Of a stretch of DNA of 64,000 bases, positions 43,467 to 53,207 are shown piece after piece. A program made the position numbers and the translations under genes. The notes under the pieces are model-generated. The model was not told the origin of the DNA. It did no database searches and was given only the letters and a program-made list of their open reading frames with translations. Each line of letters opens with the position of its first letter. The stretch's first letter is position 1. This DNA is from Mycolicibacterium porcinum (GTDB lineage: Bacteria; Actinomycetota; Actinomycetes; Mycobacteriales; Mycobacteriaceae), in assembly GCA_002086835.1 (NCBI GenBank), contig MVIG01000008.1:186001-250000 (forward strand). The letters are read 5' to 3'.

Positions 43467-43673
43467 GGTGTGTCCGTGGGCTTCGACCCGCTGCGGACCG
43501 AAGGTGAGGCCTATGCCGAACCCCTTGCCGAACAGGGTGTTCCGGTGCTGCACCGGGCTTACCCCGGCGCCATCCACGGGTTCATGACCATGCCGTCGCT
43601 GATCCTCGGCGGCACCGCCACGCGGCAGGTGTGCGCCGATATCCGCGCGATACTGGACCGCGGGGCCCGCTAG
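43467..43673 (+). pseudogene. 3' remnant of an alpha/beta-hydrolase (HSL-type) esterase
   Basis: About 68 residues match only the C-terminal end of hormone-sensitive-lipase-like esterases: SVGFDPLRTEGEAYAEPLAE, with the catalytic aspartate, and HRAYPGAIHGFMTMPSLI, with the catalytic histidine. The HGGG and GDSAGG parts are missing, and sequence upstream in the same frame (43344-43466) does not resemble the family. It overlaps the stop of the monooxygenase gene by four nt. A truncated gene at the edge of the catabolic island. Confidence 0.7.
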
Positions 43674-45316
43674 GCGGTCAGATCCTGGTGGATGTCGAAG
43701 CCCTTGTAGCCGGCCGCGGCGACGTCGGCGATGATCTCGCCGTACACACCGAACCCGCCGACGAACGGCATGAACACCCGCGGCTTGCCCGGGATGTTCG
43801 CCCCGAGGTACCACGAATTCGCCTGTGGCATGAGCGTTTCAGCGGCACGCCGGGTGCATTCGTCCACCCACTCGGCCGCCGCGTCCGCGCGGGCCTCGAT
43901 CGCCGGAGCGCCCTGGGCGTCGAGATGGGCGATCGCGTCGGCCACCCAGTTCAGGTGCAACTCGGAGTGCAACACCATGTTGGCCAACACAGACGGGGCG
44001 CCGGGACCGGCGATGTTGAACAGGTTCGGGAAGCCCGGAACCCCGAGGCCGAGGTAAGTGATCGGCCCTGCGGCCCAGGCCTCGTTGAGGGTCCGGCCGG
44101 CGCGGCCCACCACGTTGAGCTTCTGGACCGAACCGGTCATCGCGTCGAATCCGGTGGCCAGCACGAGTGCATCGAGATCGTAGTGCGCCTCGGTGGTATC
44201 CAGGCCGGAGGCGTCGATCCGCTCGATCGGCGTGGCCCGCAGATTCACCAGTGCGACGTTGTTCCGGTTGAAGGTCTGGAAGTAGTTGTCGTCGGTGCAG
44301 ATTCGCTTGGCACCGATCGGATGATCCTTCGGGATCAACACGTCGGCCACCGCGGGATCGTCGATCACGGCCCGCACCTTCTGCTCCCAGAACAGCCGCG
44401 CGGTGTCGTTGGCCTCGATGGTGACCAGCTGGTCCGGGAACGCCTTGGAGAACAACACACCGCCGAGCTCCCAACGCCGCTCGTAGGTCTGCCGCAACTC
44501 CTCGGCGGAGACGTCGAGGGCGGACTTGGGATGAGGCTGATGCGGTGAGCCGCCGCCGCTGAGCATCGAGAGTCTGCGCCGCTCGGCATATCCGGCCTTC
44601 TGGGCCGCGCGCGTCTCATCGTCGAGGGGGACGTTGCCGGCGGGCACGCTGTAGTTCGGCGTGCGCTGGAAGACGTAGAGCTGGGCGGCTTCCCTGGCTA
44701 TGCACGGGATCGCCTGGATACCAGAGGATCCGGTGCCGATCACACCGACCCGCTTACCGGTGAAATCAACGCCTTCGTGCGGCCAGTGCGCGGTGTGGTA
44801 GACCTGCCCGGCGAACGAATCGAGGCCCTCGATGTCCGGGATGTTGGCGTTCGACAGGGGCCCGATCGCCAGAATGCAGAAGCGCGCGGACACCGCGTCG
44901 CCACGGTCGGTACGGACCTGCCAGCGCAGCGTCTTCTCGTCCAGCACCATGTCGGTCACGCGGGTCTCGAAGGAGATGTCGCGGCGCAGGTCGAACCGAT
45001 CGGCCACGTGGTCGAGGTAGGCCAGGATCTCCGGCTGGGTGGCGTACTTCTCGGTCCAGTCCCACTCCTGCTCGAGGTCGGGGTCGAAAGAGTAGGAGTA
45101 GTCGACGCTTTCGACGTCGCACCGAGCGCCCGGATAGCGGTTCCAGTACCAGACGCCGCCCACGCCGGCGGCGGTCTCGAACACGCGCACCGAAAGGCCT
45201 TGCCCGCGAAGGCGATGCAGCGCGTACAGTCCGGCGAAACCGGCTCCCACCACAACGACATCCACCTCGGCGGTGGTTTTCTCGGCGGTACCTGACGGAG
45301 CTGGCTGGGCTGTCAC
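43670..45316 (-). CDS. Type I Baeyer-Villiger flavin monooxygenase
   Basis: 548 residues with two Rossmann motifs, GAGFAG (24-29, FAD) and GTGSSG (194-199, NADPH), flanking the diagnostic fingerprint FxGxxxHxxxWP at 168-179 (FAGQVYHTAHWP). Length and sequence suit the cyclohexanone/cyclododecanone monooxygenase branch. Uses NADPH and O2 to convert a ketone to an ester or lactone. GTG at 45316 with AAAGGC. It is divergent from the SDR gene at 45749, whose product could supply the ketone. The substrate is not known. Confidence 0.92.
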   Translation of the reverse strand: MTAQPAPSGTAEKTTAEVDVVVVGAGFAGLYALHRLRGQGLSVRVFETAAGVGGVWYWNRYPGARCDVESVDYSYSFDPDLEQEWDWTEKYATQPEILAYLDHVADRFDLRRDISFETRVTDMVLDEKTLRWQVRTDRGDAVSARFCILAIGPLSNANIPDIEGLDSFAGQVYHTAHWPHEGVDFTGKRVGVIGTGSSGIQAIPCIAREAAQLYVFQRTPNYSVPAGNVPLDDETRAAQKAGYAERRRLSMLSGGGSPHQPHPKSALDVSAEELRQTYERRWELGGVLFSKAFPDQLVTIEANDTARLFWEQKVRAVIDDPAVADVLIPKDHPIGAKRICTDDNYFQTFNRNNVALVNLRATPIERIDASGLDTTEAHYDLDALVLATGFDAMTGSVQKLNVVGRAGRTLNEAWAAGPITYLGLGVPGFPNLFNIAGPGAPSVLANMVLHSELHLNWVADAIAHLDAQGAPAIEARADAAAEWVDECTRRAAETLMPQANSWYLGANIPGKPRVFMPFVGGFGVYGEIIADVAAAGYKGFDIHQDLTA

Positions 45317-47322
<2,006 letters not shown>

Positions 47323-47336
47323 TCACCGGAAACGAC

Positions 47337-47375
47337 AACGATGGGCGGCGCCGAGTATCGGCGCCGCCCATCGTT
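47337..47375 (+). terminator. Intrinsic terminator after the SDR pair
   Basis: AACGATGGGCGGCGCCGA (47337-47354) pairs perfectly with 47358-47375, an 18-bp stem with a three-nt GTA loop followed by TTTC on the plus strand. It separates the SDR pair from the convergent monooxygenase gene. Confidence 0.9.
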
Positions 47376-47384
47376 TTTCGTCGG

Positions 47385-48467
47385 TTACGGGGCGACGGCT
47401 CTCGACTCGCCGACCACGGTCGCCAGGCCGACGTGGGCGTCGCGCCACCACCGCTGCACCGGGCTGGTCCGGCGCAGCGCGTCAATGCTTGAGTTACAGA
47501 CGATCTCATCGATCGCCCGCACGGCCCGGCGGGCTGCGGCGATCTGATCGCGCCGCGCACGTGCCCGCATGCCCGGGTCGACCGGTCCGTCCAAGACGCG
47601 ATTGAAGGACGCGGTGAGGGTGTCGAGCAGCGCCAGCCGCGAGGCCCGGATCTCAGCGGCCGCGTGTTCGGAGACCGGGTCCTCGACGTCGGCCGACCCG
47701 ACATGGTGGGCCAGCGCCCCCTCGGCCATGCCGATCACCGCGGCCGTGATGCCCAGCGGCGCAATGGTGCTCAGCGGGATGTGGTAGATCGGACTGCGCA
47801 GACCCGCGTGCCCTGCCGCGGTACCGTCGACGATGCTGTTGTGGTTCAGCAGTCGATGCCCGGGGACGAACACGTCATCGATCGTGATGCTCTTGCTTCC
47901 GGTGCCGATCAACCCGATCGCATCCCAGGATTCCTCGACGATGCTCAGATCTGACCGTGGCACAAGCGAATAGCCGAGTCCGTCGGGGTCGCCCGCGCCG
48001 ACCACGCGGGCACCGACGACCACCCACTCACAGTGGTCGATGGCCGCCACCGACCGCCACTCTCCGGAGAGCCGGTATCCGCCGTCGACGGGCAGGAGCA
48101 CTCCGGAAGGCGTGTGCGCCGAGGCGATCCAGACGTCGGAGTCGGCCTCCCACACCTCGTCGCGCAGTCGCCGGTCAGCCGAGGCCAACGCCCAGGGCGG
48201 CACACCGACAGAACCGGCGACCCACCCTGCTGCCCCGTCCAGCCGAGCGATCTCGAGAACAGCCTCGGCGAAATCGCCGGGATGGGTCTCGATGCCGCCG
48301 AACTCGGCGGGCTGCAGCATGTGCATCACCCCGGACTCACGCAGTGCGTCGACCGCCCGGTTGTCGAGCCGGCCCAGCATCTCGTTGACGGGCCCGAGTG
48401 CCCTGATCCGATCGGCATTCTCATAGATGCCGTCCAGAACGTCCCTGGTCATTTCAACACCACGCAT
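47385..48467 (-). CDS. Acyl-CoA-dehydrogenase-like flavin monooxygenase (HsaA/HpaH type)
   Basis: 360 residues from the ATG at 48467, with AAGGGAG upstream. Fold of acyl-CoA dehydrogenases with the type 2 C-terminal domain, as in HsaA and DszC, two-component flavin monooxygenases. Seen: VMHMLQPAEFGGIETHPGDF, ARLDGAAGWVAGSVGVPPW, YRLSGEWRSVAAIDHCEWVVVGA, and DVFVPGHRLL. No flavin reductase gene is nearby. It is divergent from an IclR gene with a perfect palindrome between them. The substrate is unknown. Confidence 0.83.
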   Translation of the reverse strand: MRGVEMTRDVLDGIYENADRIRALGPVNEMLGRLDNRAVDALRESGVMHMLQPAEFGGIETHPGDFAEAVLEIARLDGAAGWVAGSVGVPPWALASADRRLRDEVWEADSDVWIASAHTPSGVLLPVDGGYRLSGEWRSVAAIDHCEWVVVGARVVGAGDPDGLGYSLVPRSDLSIVEESWDAIGLIGTGSKSITIDDVFVPGHRLLNHNSIVDGTAAGHAGLRSPIYHIPLSTIAPLGITAAVIGMAEGALAHHVGSADVEDPVSEHAAAEIRASRLALLDTLTASFNRVLDGPVDPGMRARARRDQIAAARRAVRAIDEIVCNSSIDALRRTSPVQRWWRDAHVGLATVVGESRAVAP

Positions 48468-48497
48468 CCGAAACTCCCTTGTCGCGCGTATCGCGTG

Positions 48498-48514
48498 CTG
48501 ACCACCATGGTCAG
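48498..48514. promoter_or_regulatory. IclR operator candidate
   Basis: CTGACCA-CCA-TGGTCAG, perfect 7-bp arms, 31 nt upstream of the minus-strand monooxygenase ATG (48467) and 83 nt upstream of the iclR GTG (48597). Size and shape fit IclR-family sites. Confidence 0.6.
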
Positions 48515-48596
48515 GTACGTCACTGAAGTGCTTGCGGCAGCATCCCGCTGAGTGAGATCGTGAGTGACCCACTGTTCGACGTCCTAGGGGGCGCAG

Positions 48597-49478
48597 GTGC
48601 CGGCTTCCACCAGCAACGCAACATCACGGCCGCGCGCCGAACAACGCGACACGGCTGTGTCGATGGTGGATCGCGTCGCCTTGATCCTCAACGTCTTCGA
48701 CGAACCCGGCAAGCACCTGCGGCTGGACCAGATCGCGGGCCGCACCGGGCTGCCCCGGTCCTCGGTGCACCGGATTCTCAAACAGCTGCACAGTGCCGGG
48801 CTGCTGCAACACCGTCCCGACGGCTACGCGCTGGCCGCGTCCCCGCTGCCCGTGACCAGGATGGTCGACCATTCGCAGCTGCGCAGCGTGGCGTCGCCGA
48901 CGTTGTCCCGCCTGCATGCCGATACCGGGCTCGTGGTGCACCTGGGGGTGCTCTTCGGCGGTGACGTGGTCTACCTCGACAAGGTGGCCGGCCGTAACAG
49001 CGCCGTGGTTCCCACCCGCGTCGCCGGGCATTCGCCCGCGCACGCCAGTGCCCTGGGAAAGACCATGCTGGCCCAGCTTCCCGCCGAAGAAGTGGACGCG
49101 GTCCTGGGGCCGCGGCTGACCCGATCCACCCGGTCCACCATCAGCGATCTGGAAACCCTGCACCGGGAACTGGCCCGGATCCGGTCCCGGCACGGGCTGG
49201 CCTACGACAACGAGGAACTGGCGATCGGGCTGACCAGTGTGGCGGCCCCGCTGCGCTCGGCCGACGGTGAGGTGGCGGGCCTGTCGCTGACCGGCGCGGT
49301 GCCGTTGCACCGCCTACAGCGCACCGCCCCGTTCGTGATCCGGGCGGCCCGGCACATATCGCAGCAGCTGGGCTCCCAAGAAACCGGCGCCCGGGACACC
49401 GCCCCGTCGGCCGCGCAGGCCACCGACAACCTGTTGTCCCGGGTGTTGCGGACGTTGACCTCTGACGCGTGGGTCTGA
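48597..49478 (+). CDS. IclR-family transcriptional regulator
   Basis: 293 residues: N-terminal winged HTH (about 20-85, LRLDQIAGRTGLPRSSVHRILKQLHSAGLLQ), then an effector domain (about 105-260) with VHLGVLFGGDVVYLDKVAG, HSPAHASALGKTMLAQLP and the usual GLAYDNEELAIGLTSVAAPL. GTG at 48597 with AGGGGG. It stands between two minus-strand monooxygenase genes and is convergent with the second. Probably controls the ring-degradation genes; such regulators often sense aromatic or short-chain acids. Confidence 0.9.
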   Translation: MPASTSNATSRPRAEQRDTAVSMVDRVALILNVFDEPGKHLRLDQIAGRTGLPRSSVHRILKQLHSAGLLQHRPDGYALAASPLPVTRMVDHSQLRSVASPTLSRLHADTGLVVHLGVLFGGDVVYLDKVAGRNSAVVPTRVAGHSPAHASALGKTMLAQLPAEEVDAVLGPRLTRSTRSTISDLETLHRELARIRSRHGLAYDNEELAIGLTSVAAPLRSADGEVAGLSLTGAVPLHRLQRTAPFVIRAARHISQQLGSQETGARDTAPSAAQATDNLLSRVLRTLTSDAWV

Positions 49479-49482
49479 CCGG

Positions 49483-50580
49483 CTACCAGAGGATCTCGTC
49501 GACCTCCATGCCGAACGAGTGGCGGCCCACGAGCGCCAGCACCTGCTCGACATTGCTGGCGACGTGGGTCTGCGCGGTCTGTACATCGCGCCAGACCCGT
49601 TCCACCAGGAGGTCCTCGGCATCGCGGCCGTCCGAGTGCGCGATGAACGTCCGGATCGCCGCGAGCGCGCGTTCGGAGGCCAGCACCTGGTCGCGGCGCG
49701 ACCGCAGCACCAGATCGCTGTCCGGGGCCTGGCCGGCCCGTACGCAGTCCATGAGGTCGCCGAGGTTGCGCTCGATCTGGGCGACCGACAGCTCAAGATC
49801 GCTGCGCGCCATGGCCACCGGATGGACCGGTGACGCGGCGCGGGGCCGCAACGCCGCGAGGATGTTCTCGGCGGCGCCGAGCAGAGGAGCCGTGCCCGTG
49901 TGGGTGTACATCGTCGGCTGCGGCAAGCGGTACAGCGGCGCGAGCCTGCCGAGCTGCTCACCGCTGACCCAGCCGAACGTGCGGTACCGCGGCACCACCG
50001 CACCCGAGACGACGACGTCGTGAGCGCCGATTCCGCGTAGCCCCACGCTGTTCCAGCCCGATTCCACGACGTAGTCGGCACGGGGCACCAGGGCGACCAG
50101 GAAGTCCTGGGCGGCACCGTCCTCGCCGACGAGTACCGCGGCGGCCATGAGCCACGACGAGTGCAGGATTCCCGTGCACCGGCTCCACCGGCCCGACAAC
50201 CGGAAGTCGTCGCCGACCCGTTCGAGACGGCCTGTCGGGGCGTAGGACTCACAGAGCAGGGTCCGCGGGTCGTGCCCCCACACATCGCGCTGGGCCTGCT
50301 CGTCGAACAGCGACAGGTGCCAGGTGTTGACCCCCAGCCACCCGGCCAGCCAGCCGGTGGAGGTACACGCCGCGGACAGATCGCGGGTGACGGCCAGGTA
50401 CTCGGCCGGGTCGGCCTCGATCCCGCCGAACGCCTTGGGTTGCAGCATCGCAAAGAAGCCCGCGTCGTGCAGGCCGCTGATCACCGAGGGGTCGACGGCT
50501 CCGGTGTGATCGACGCCGGCAGCGGCTGCGGCGATCGCCGGCAGTGCCTGGCGCACCGCGGCCCGCACATTCTGCGTCAT
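49483..50580 (-). CDS. Acyl-CoA-dehydrogenase-like flavin monooxygenase (second copy)
   Basis: 365 residues from the ATG at 50580. Same architecture as 47385-48467 (FFAMLQPKAFGGIEADPAEY, STGWLAGWLGVNTWHLSLF, FRLSGRWSRCTGILHSSW, GAVVPRYRTFGWV). It is a paralogue rather than a recent duplicate, since identity is patchy. Divergent from a third, shorter relative at 50655. The substrate is unknown. Confidence 0.82.
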   Translation of the reverse strand: MTQNVRAAVRQALPAIAAAAAGVDHTGAVDPSVISGLHDAGFFAMLQPKAFGGIEADPAEYLAVTRDLSAACTSTGWLAGWLGVNTWHLSLFDEQAQRDVWGHDPRTLLCESYAPTGRLERVGDDFRLSGRWSRCTGILHSSWLMAAAVLVGEDGAAQDFLVALVPRADYVVESGWNSVGLRGIGAHDVVVSGAVVPRYRTFGWVSGEQLGRLAPLYRLPQPTMYTHTGTAPLLGAAENILAALRPRAASPVHPVAMARSDLELSVAQIERNLGDLMDCVRAGQAPDSDLVLRSRRDQVLASERALAAIRTFIAHSDGRDAEDLLVERVWRDVQTAQTHVASNVEQVLALVGRHSFGMEVDEILW

Positions 50581-50654
50581 CAGTGCCGCCCTATCCTGCC
50601 CGTCGGGTATGTCACCATCGTGGATACCATTCGTCGCCCCTCCCAGGAGGTCAT

Positions 50655-51674
50655 ATGGCCGAGCCGCCCGGCGCCGCCGGCGTCGATCCCCGTGCCTCGG
50701 CCGCTGAATCGATTGCCGTCCTGCGCGATTCGGGGTCGTGCCGGTTGCTGCAGCCCGTCCGTCACGGCGGCCGCGCGGTGTCCCGATCGGCCTCGGAGGC
50801 AATCGATTTCGTGGCCGCGGTGGCCGATCTCGCCGAGCGCGACGGGTCCGGCGGCTGGTCGACCGCGGCGGTCAACACCGCCGCGTACCTGGTGGCGAGC
50901 CTGGGCGACGGCGCCGCAGAACAGGTGTGGGGTGCCGACGCCGGTGCGCTGGTCACCGCCGGCAGCGAGCCGGTGGGCTCGTTGACTGCCGACCGCGGGC
51001 ACTTTCGGCTCTCCGGCCACTGGAAATCGGTGACCGGCGCCCTGTTCGCGGACTGGCTGCTGTTGAGCGCCCTGGAAGGGGACGCGGTCCGGCACGTCCT
51101 GGTCCGCCGCGGTGTGGTGCAGGTCGACCGGCAGGCCGGTCTGCGCGGCCTGGACTCGGCCGGGATCGGTGATGTCACGGCGTCCGGTGTGGTCGTCGAT
51201 GCACAGTCCGTGTTCCCGGCTTCGGACGACAACTCGTGTGACACAGACAGTTTCGACGACGCTGGGCCTCCCTACCTGGTGCTCGCGGGCGCCGGGCAGG
51301 CCGCTGCCGTCATCGGCGCCGCCGCCGGCGTGTGGCGGGCGCACGTCGGTCAGGTCCGCCAGCGGCTGGCCACCTCGTACGGCAGCGAGGACACCACCGA
51401 ACTGACCTCGTCGGCGGTGCTGGTGGCCAAGGCGGAATCGGATATCGATGCCGCGCGGCTGCAACTGACCGCGGCGCTGGGCTCCGATGTCCCCACCGCC
51501 GCGGCAGCGCTGTGCCAGGCGGTGACCCGCGCCCGCAACGCCGCCGATGAACTGCTCGGCAGCGGCAACCGCCACGCACTCGATGCGACAGATCCGGTGG
51601 CACGCCTGTGGTTCGACGTCCTAGCCGGATACCGCCTGACGATCCGACGCGTCGAGCAGGCTGCTACCGGGTGA
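50655..51674 (+). CDS. Acyl-CoA-dehydrogenase-like protein (third, divergent copy)
   Basis: 339 residues from the ATG at 50655, with AGGAGG directly upstream. Weaker member of the same family: LRDSGSCRLLQPVRHGGRAV, SGGWSTAAVNTAAYLVASL, HFRLSGHWKSVTGALFADWLLL and DVTASGVVVDAQSVFP. Several loops are shorter than in the other two copies, so it could be a non-flavin partner subunit. The 3' end overlaps the convergent DGAT gene by 54 nt. Confidence 0.72.
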   Translation: MAEPPGAAGVDPRASAAESIAVLRDSGSCRLLQPVRHGGRAVSRSASEAIDFVAAVADLAERDGSGGWSTAAVNTAAYLVASLGDGAAEQVWGADAGALVTAGSEPVGSLTADRGHFRLSGHWKSVTGALFADWLLLSALEGDAVRHVLVRRGVVQVDRQAGLRGLDSAGIGDVTASGVVVDAQSVFPASDDNSCDTDSFDDAGPPYLVLAGAGQAAAVIGAAAGVWRAHVGQVRQRLATSYGSEDTTELTSSAVLVAKAESDIDAARLQLTAALGSDVPTAAAALCQAVTRARNAADELLGSGNRHALDATDPVARLWFDVLAGYRLTIRRVEQAATG

Positions 51675-53060
51675 ACCTGCCCGGGCCGCCAGCTCCGCCA
51701 AGACCCCCGGCACCCGGTCGGCGATGCCGTACGGGTCCGACACCTGATCACCACAGGTGAGCACGCAGATCGCCATCTCGTCGCGGTAGCTCCACCCCGT
51801 GAAGTTCAACCCCATCGGGAACACGATCGGCCCCGACGAGATGAGCTGCTCGATCGGCGCGCCGCCCCAGTACAGCGTGTTCTGCGGGCCGCGCATGTTG
51901 GAGGCGATCAGGCTGAACATCGGGCGGCGCTTCATCTTGGCGCCGAGGATCGGCAGCACCCGCGAGTACAACCAGAACAGCGGCCAGTACTCCATCCAGT
52001 CGTGCTGCAGCCAGGCGTCCCGCTCGGCCTGTACCTCCCGCGCGGTGCGGGTGGCCGAGGCGATCGCCGCCAGCCGCTCCACCGGATCGGCGATGTGCGT
52101 TGCGAGGTCGACGTTCCAGCGCGCCACCTTGTTGCCCCACTCGGCCTCGGTTTCCTCCGGGCGCATCGAGACGGGCACCACCGCGGTCATGCTCTCCTCG
52201 CCTAGCTTCCCGTTCTCGGCCAGGTAGTCACGCAGCGCTCCACCGCAGATGGCGAGGAAGACGTCGTTGATGGTGACGCCGAAAGCCTTTGACACCCGCT
52301 TGATCTGCGTCACGTCGCAGCGCCGGTAGGCGAACCTGCGGCTGGCCGAGAACGGTTCGTTGAACGGCATGGCCGGTGCGGCGAACGCTTCCGCGTAGCC
52401 CGGCTTTCCCGCCTTCTGCCGCCGCCGGATCACCCCGGTGACCGCGACAGTGCGGGCGATGATGCTCGGGAAACGGGCCAGCGCGGCGAGCTGGTGGCGC
52501 AGCACCAGCGGCCACCAGACCCACGGTGCCGGGCGCCGCTCGTTCGGCAGCGGGGTCGACCGCGGCTGCGGCAGCGGAGTCTGCGGATCAGCGCTGTAGA
52601 GGGTCTCCAGCAGCCGCAGCGACGCGGTGCCGTCGGCGACGGCATGGTGGATCTTGAGCACCAGCGCGACGCGGCCGTCGGCCAACCCTTCGACCAACCA
52701 CAGTTGCCAGGCCGGCCGGTCGCGGTCCAGCCCGACTTCGAAGATCTCCCCGATCGTCGCGGCGAGCTCCTCGTCGCCGCCGGGTGCGGGTGCGGTGGTC
52801 CGCTGCAGGTGATACCCGATGTCGATCTGCGGCCGCGATACCCACCACGGCCGGCCGAAACCCACTCGCGGGGTCAGTAACTGCCATTGCAGGGGCTCGA
52901 CGTGGTCGACCCACCCCTGCACCGCGGACTTGAGCCGGTCGAACGTGAGCGGCTCGGTCATCTGGGTCGGGTCGAGCACGACGGCCTTCATCGTGTGCTG
53001 CGGTTGGACCGAGCTTTCCCACGCCAGGAAGCTGTTGTCCTCACCCTTCAAACGCCGCAT
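51621..53060 (-). CDS. Wax ester synthase/diacylglycerol acyltransferase (WS/DGAT, Tgs-like)
   Basis: 479 residues starting at the ATG at 53060, with GAGGG seven nt upstream (a GTG two codons earlier is possible). Active-site HHxxxDG is present as KIHHAVADGTASL; NDVFLAICGGALRDYL and SNMRGPQNTLYWGGAPIEQL are the other family blocks. Makes triacylglycerol or wax ester from acyl-CoA. It is divergent from the acyl-CoA ligase gene. It may store acyl chains produced by the surrounding pathway. Confidence 0.9.
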   Translation of the reverse strand: MRRLKGEDNSFLAWESSVQPQHTMKAVVLDPTQMTEPLTFDRLKSAVQGWVDHVEPLQWQLLTPRVGFGRPWWVSRPQIDIGYHLQRTTAPAPGGDEELAATIGEIFEVGLDRDRPAWQLWLVEGLADGRVALVLKIHHAVADGTASLRLLETLYSADPQTPLPQPRSTPLPNERRPAPWVWWPLVLRHQLAALARFPSIIARTVAVTGVIRRRQKAGKPGYAEAFAAPAMPFNEPFSASRRFAYRRCDVTQIKRVSKAFGVTINDVFLAICGGALRDYLAENGKLGEESMTAVVPVSMRPEETEAEWGNKVARWNVDLATHIADPVERLAAIASATRTAREVQAERDAWLQHDWMEYWPLFWLYSRVLPILGAKMKRRPMFSLIASNMRGPQNTLYWGGAPIEQLISSGPIVFPMGLNFTGWSYRDEMAICVLTCGDQVSDPYGIADRVPGVLAELAARAGSPGSSLLDASDRQAVSG

Positions 53061-53138
53061 TTTCACCCTCGCTTGTCCTCACCGCCGTACGGCACTTTCT
53101 GTGGCTGCCATCACTCTTATCCAAACGTGTGTCCCAGT

Positions 53139-53164
53139 AGACAAGCTGTCTCGCACAGCGAGAC
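53139..53164. promoter_or_regulatory. Two overlapping palindromes upstream of the acyl-CoA ligase gene
   Basis: AGACA-AGC-TGTCT (53139-53151) and GTCTCG-CACAG-CGAGAC (53148-53164) overlap by four bases. They lie at -69 to -44 from the leaderless start (53208) in the divergent region shared with the DGAT gene. TetR-type sites look like this. No dedicated regulator gene is adjacent. Confidence 0.45.
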
Positions 53165-53207
53165 TCTGCACCCCGCGACCTGCGCTGCGGCACCTACGGT
53201 TTGCGCC

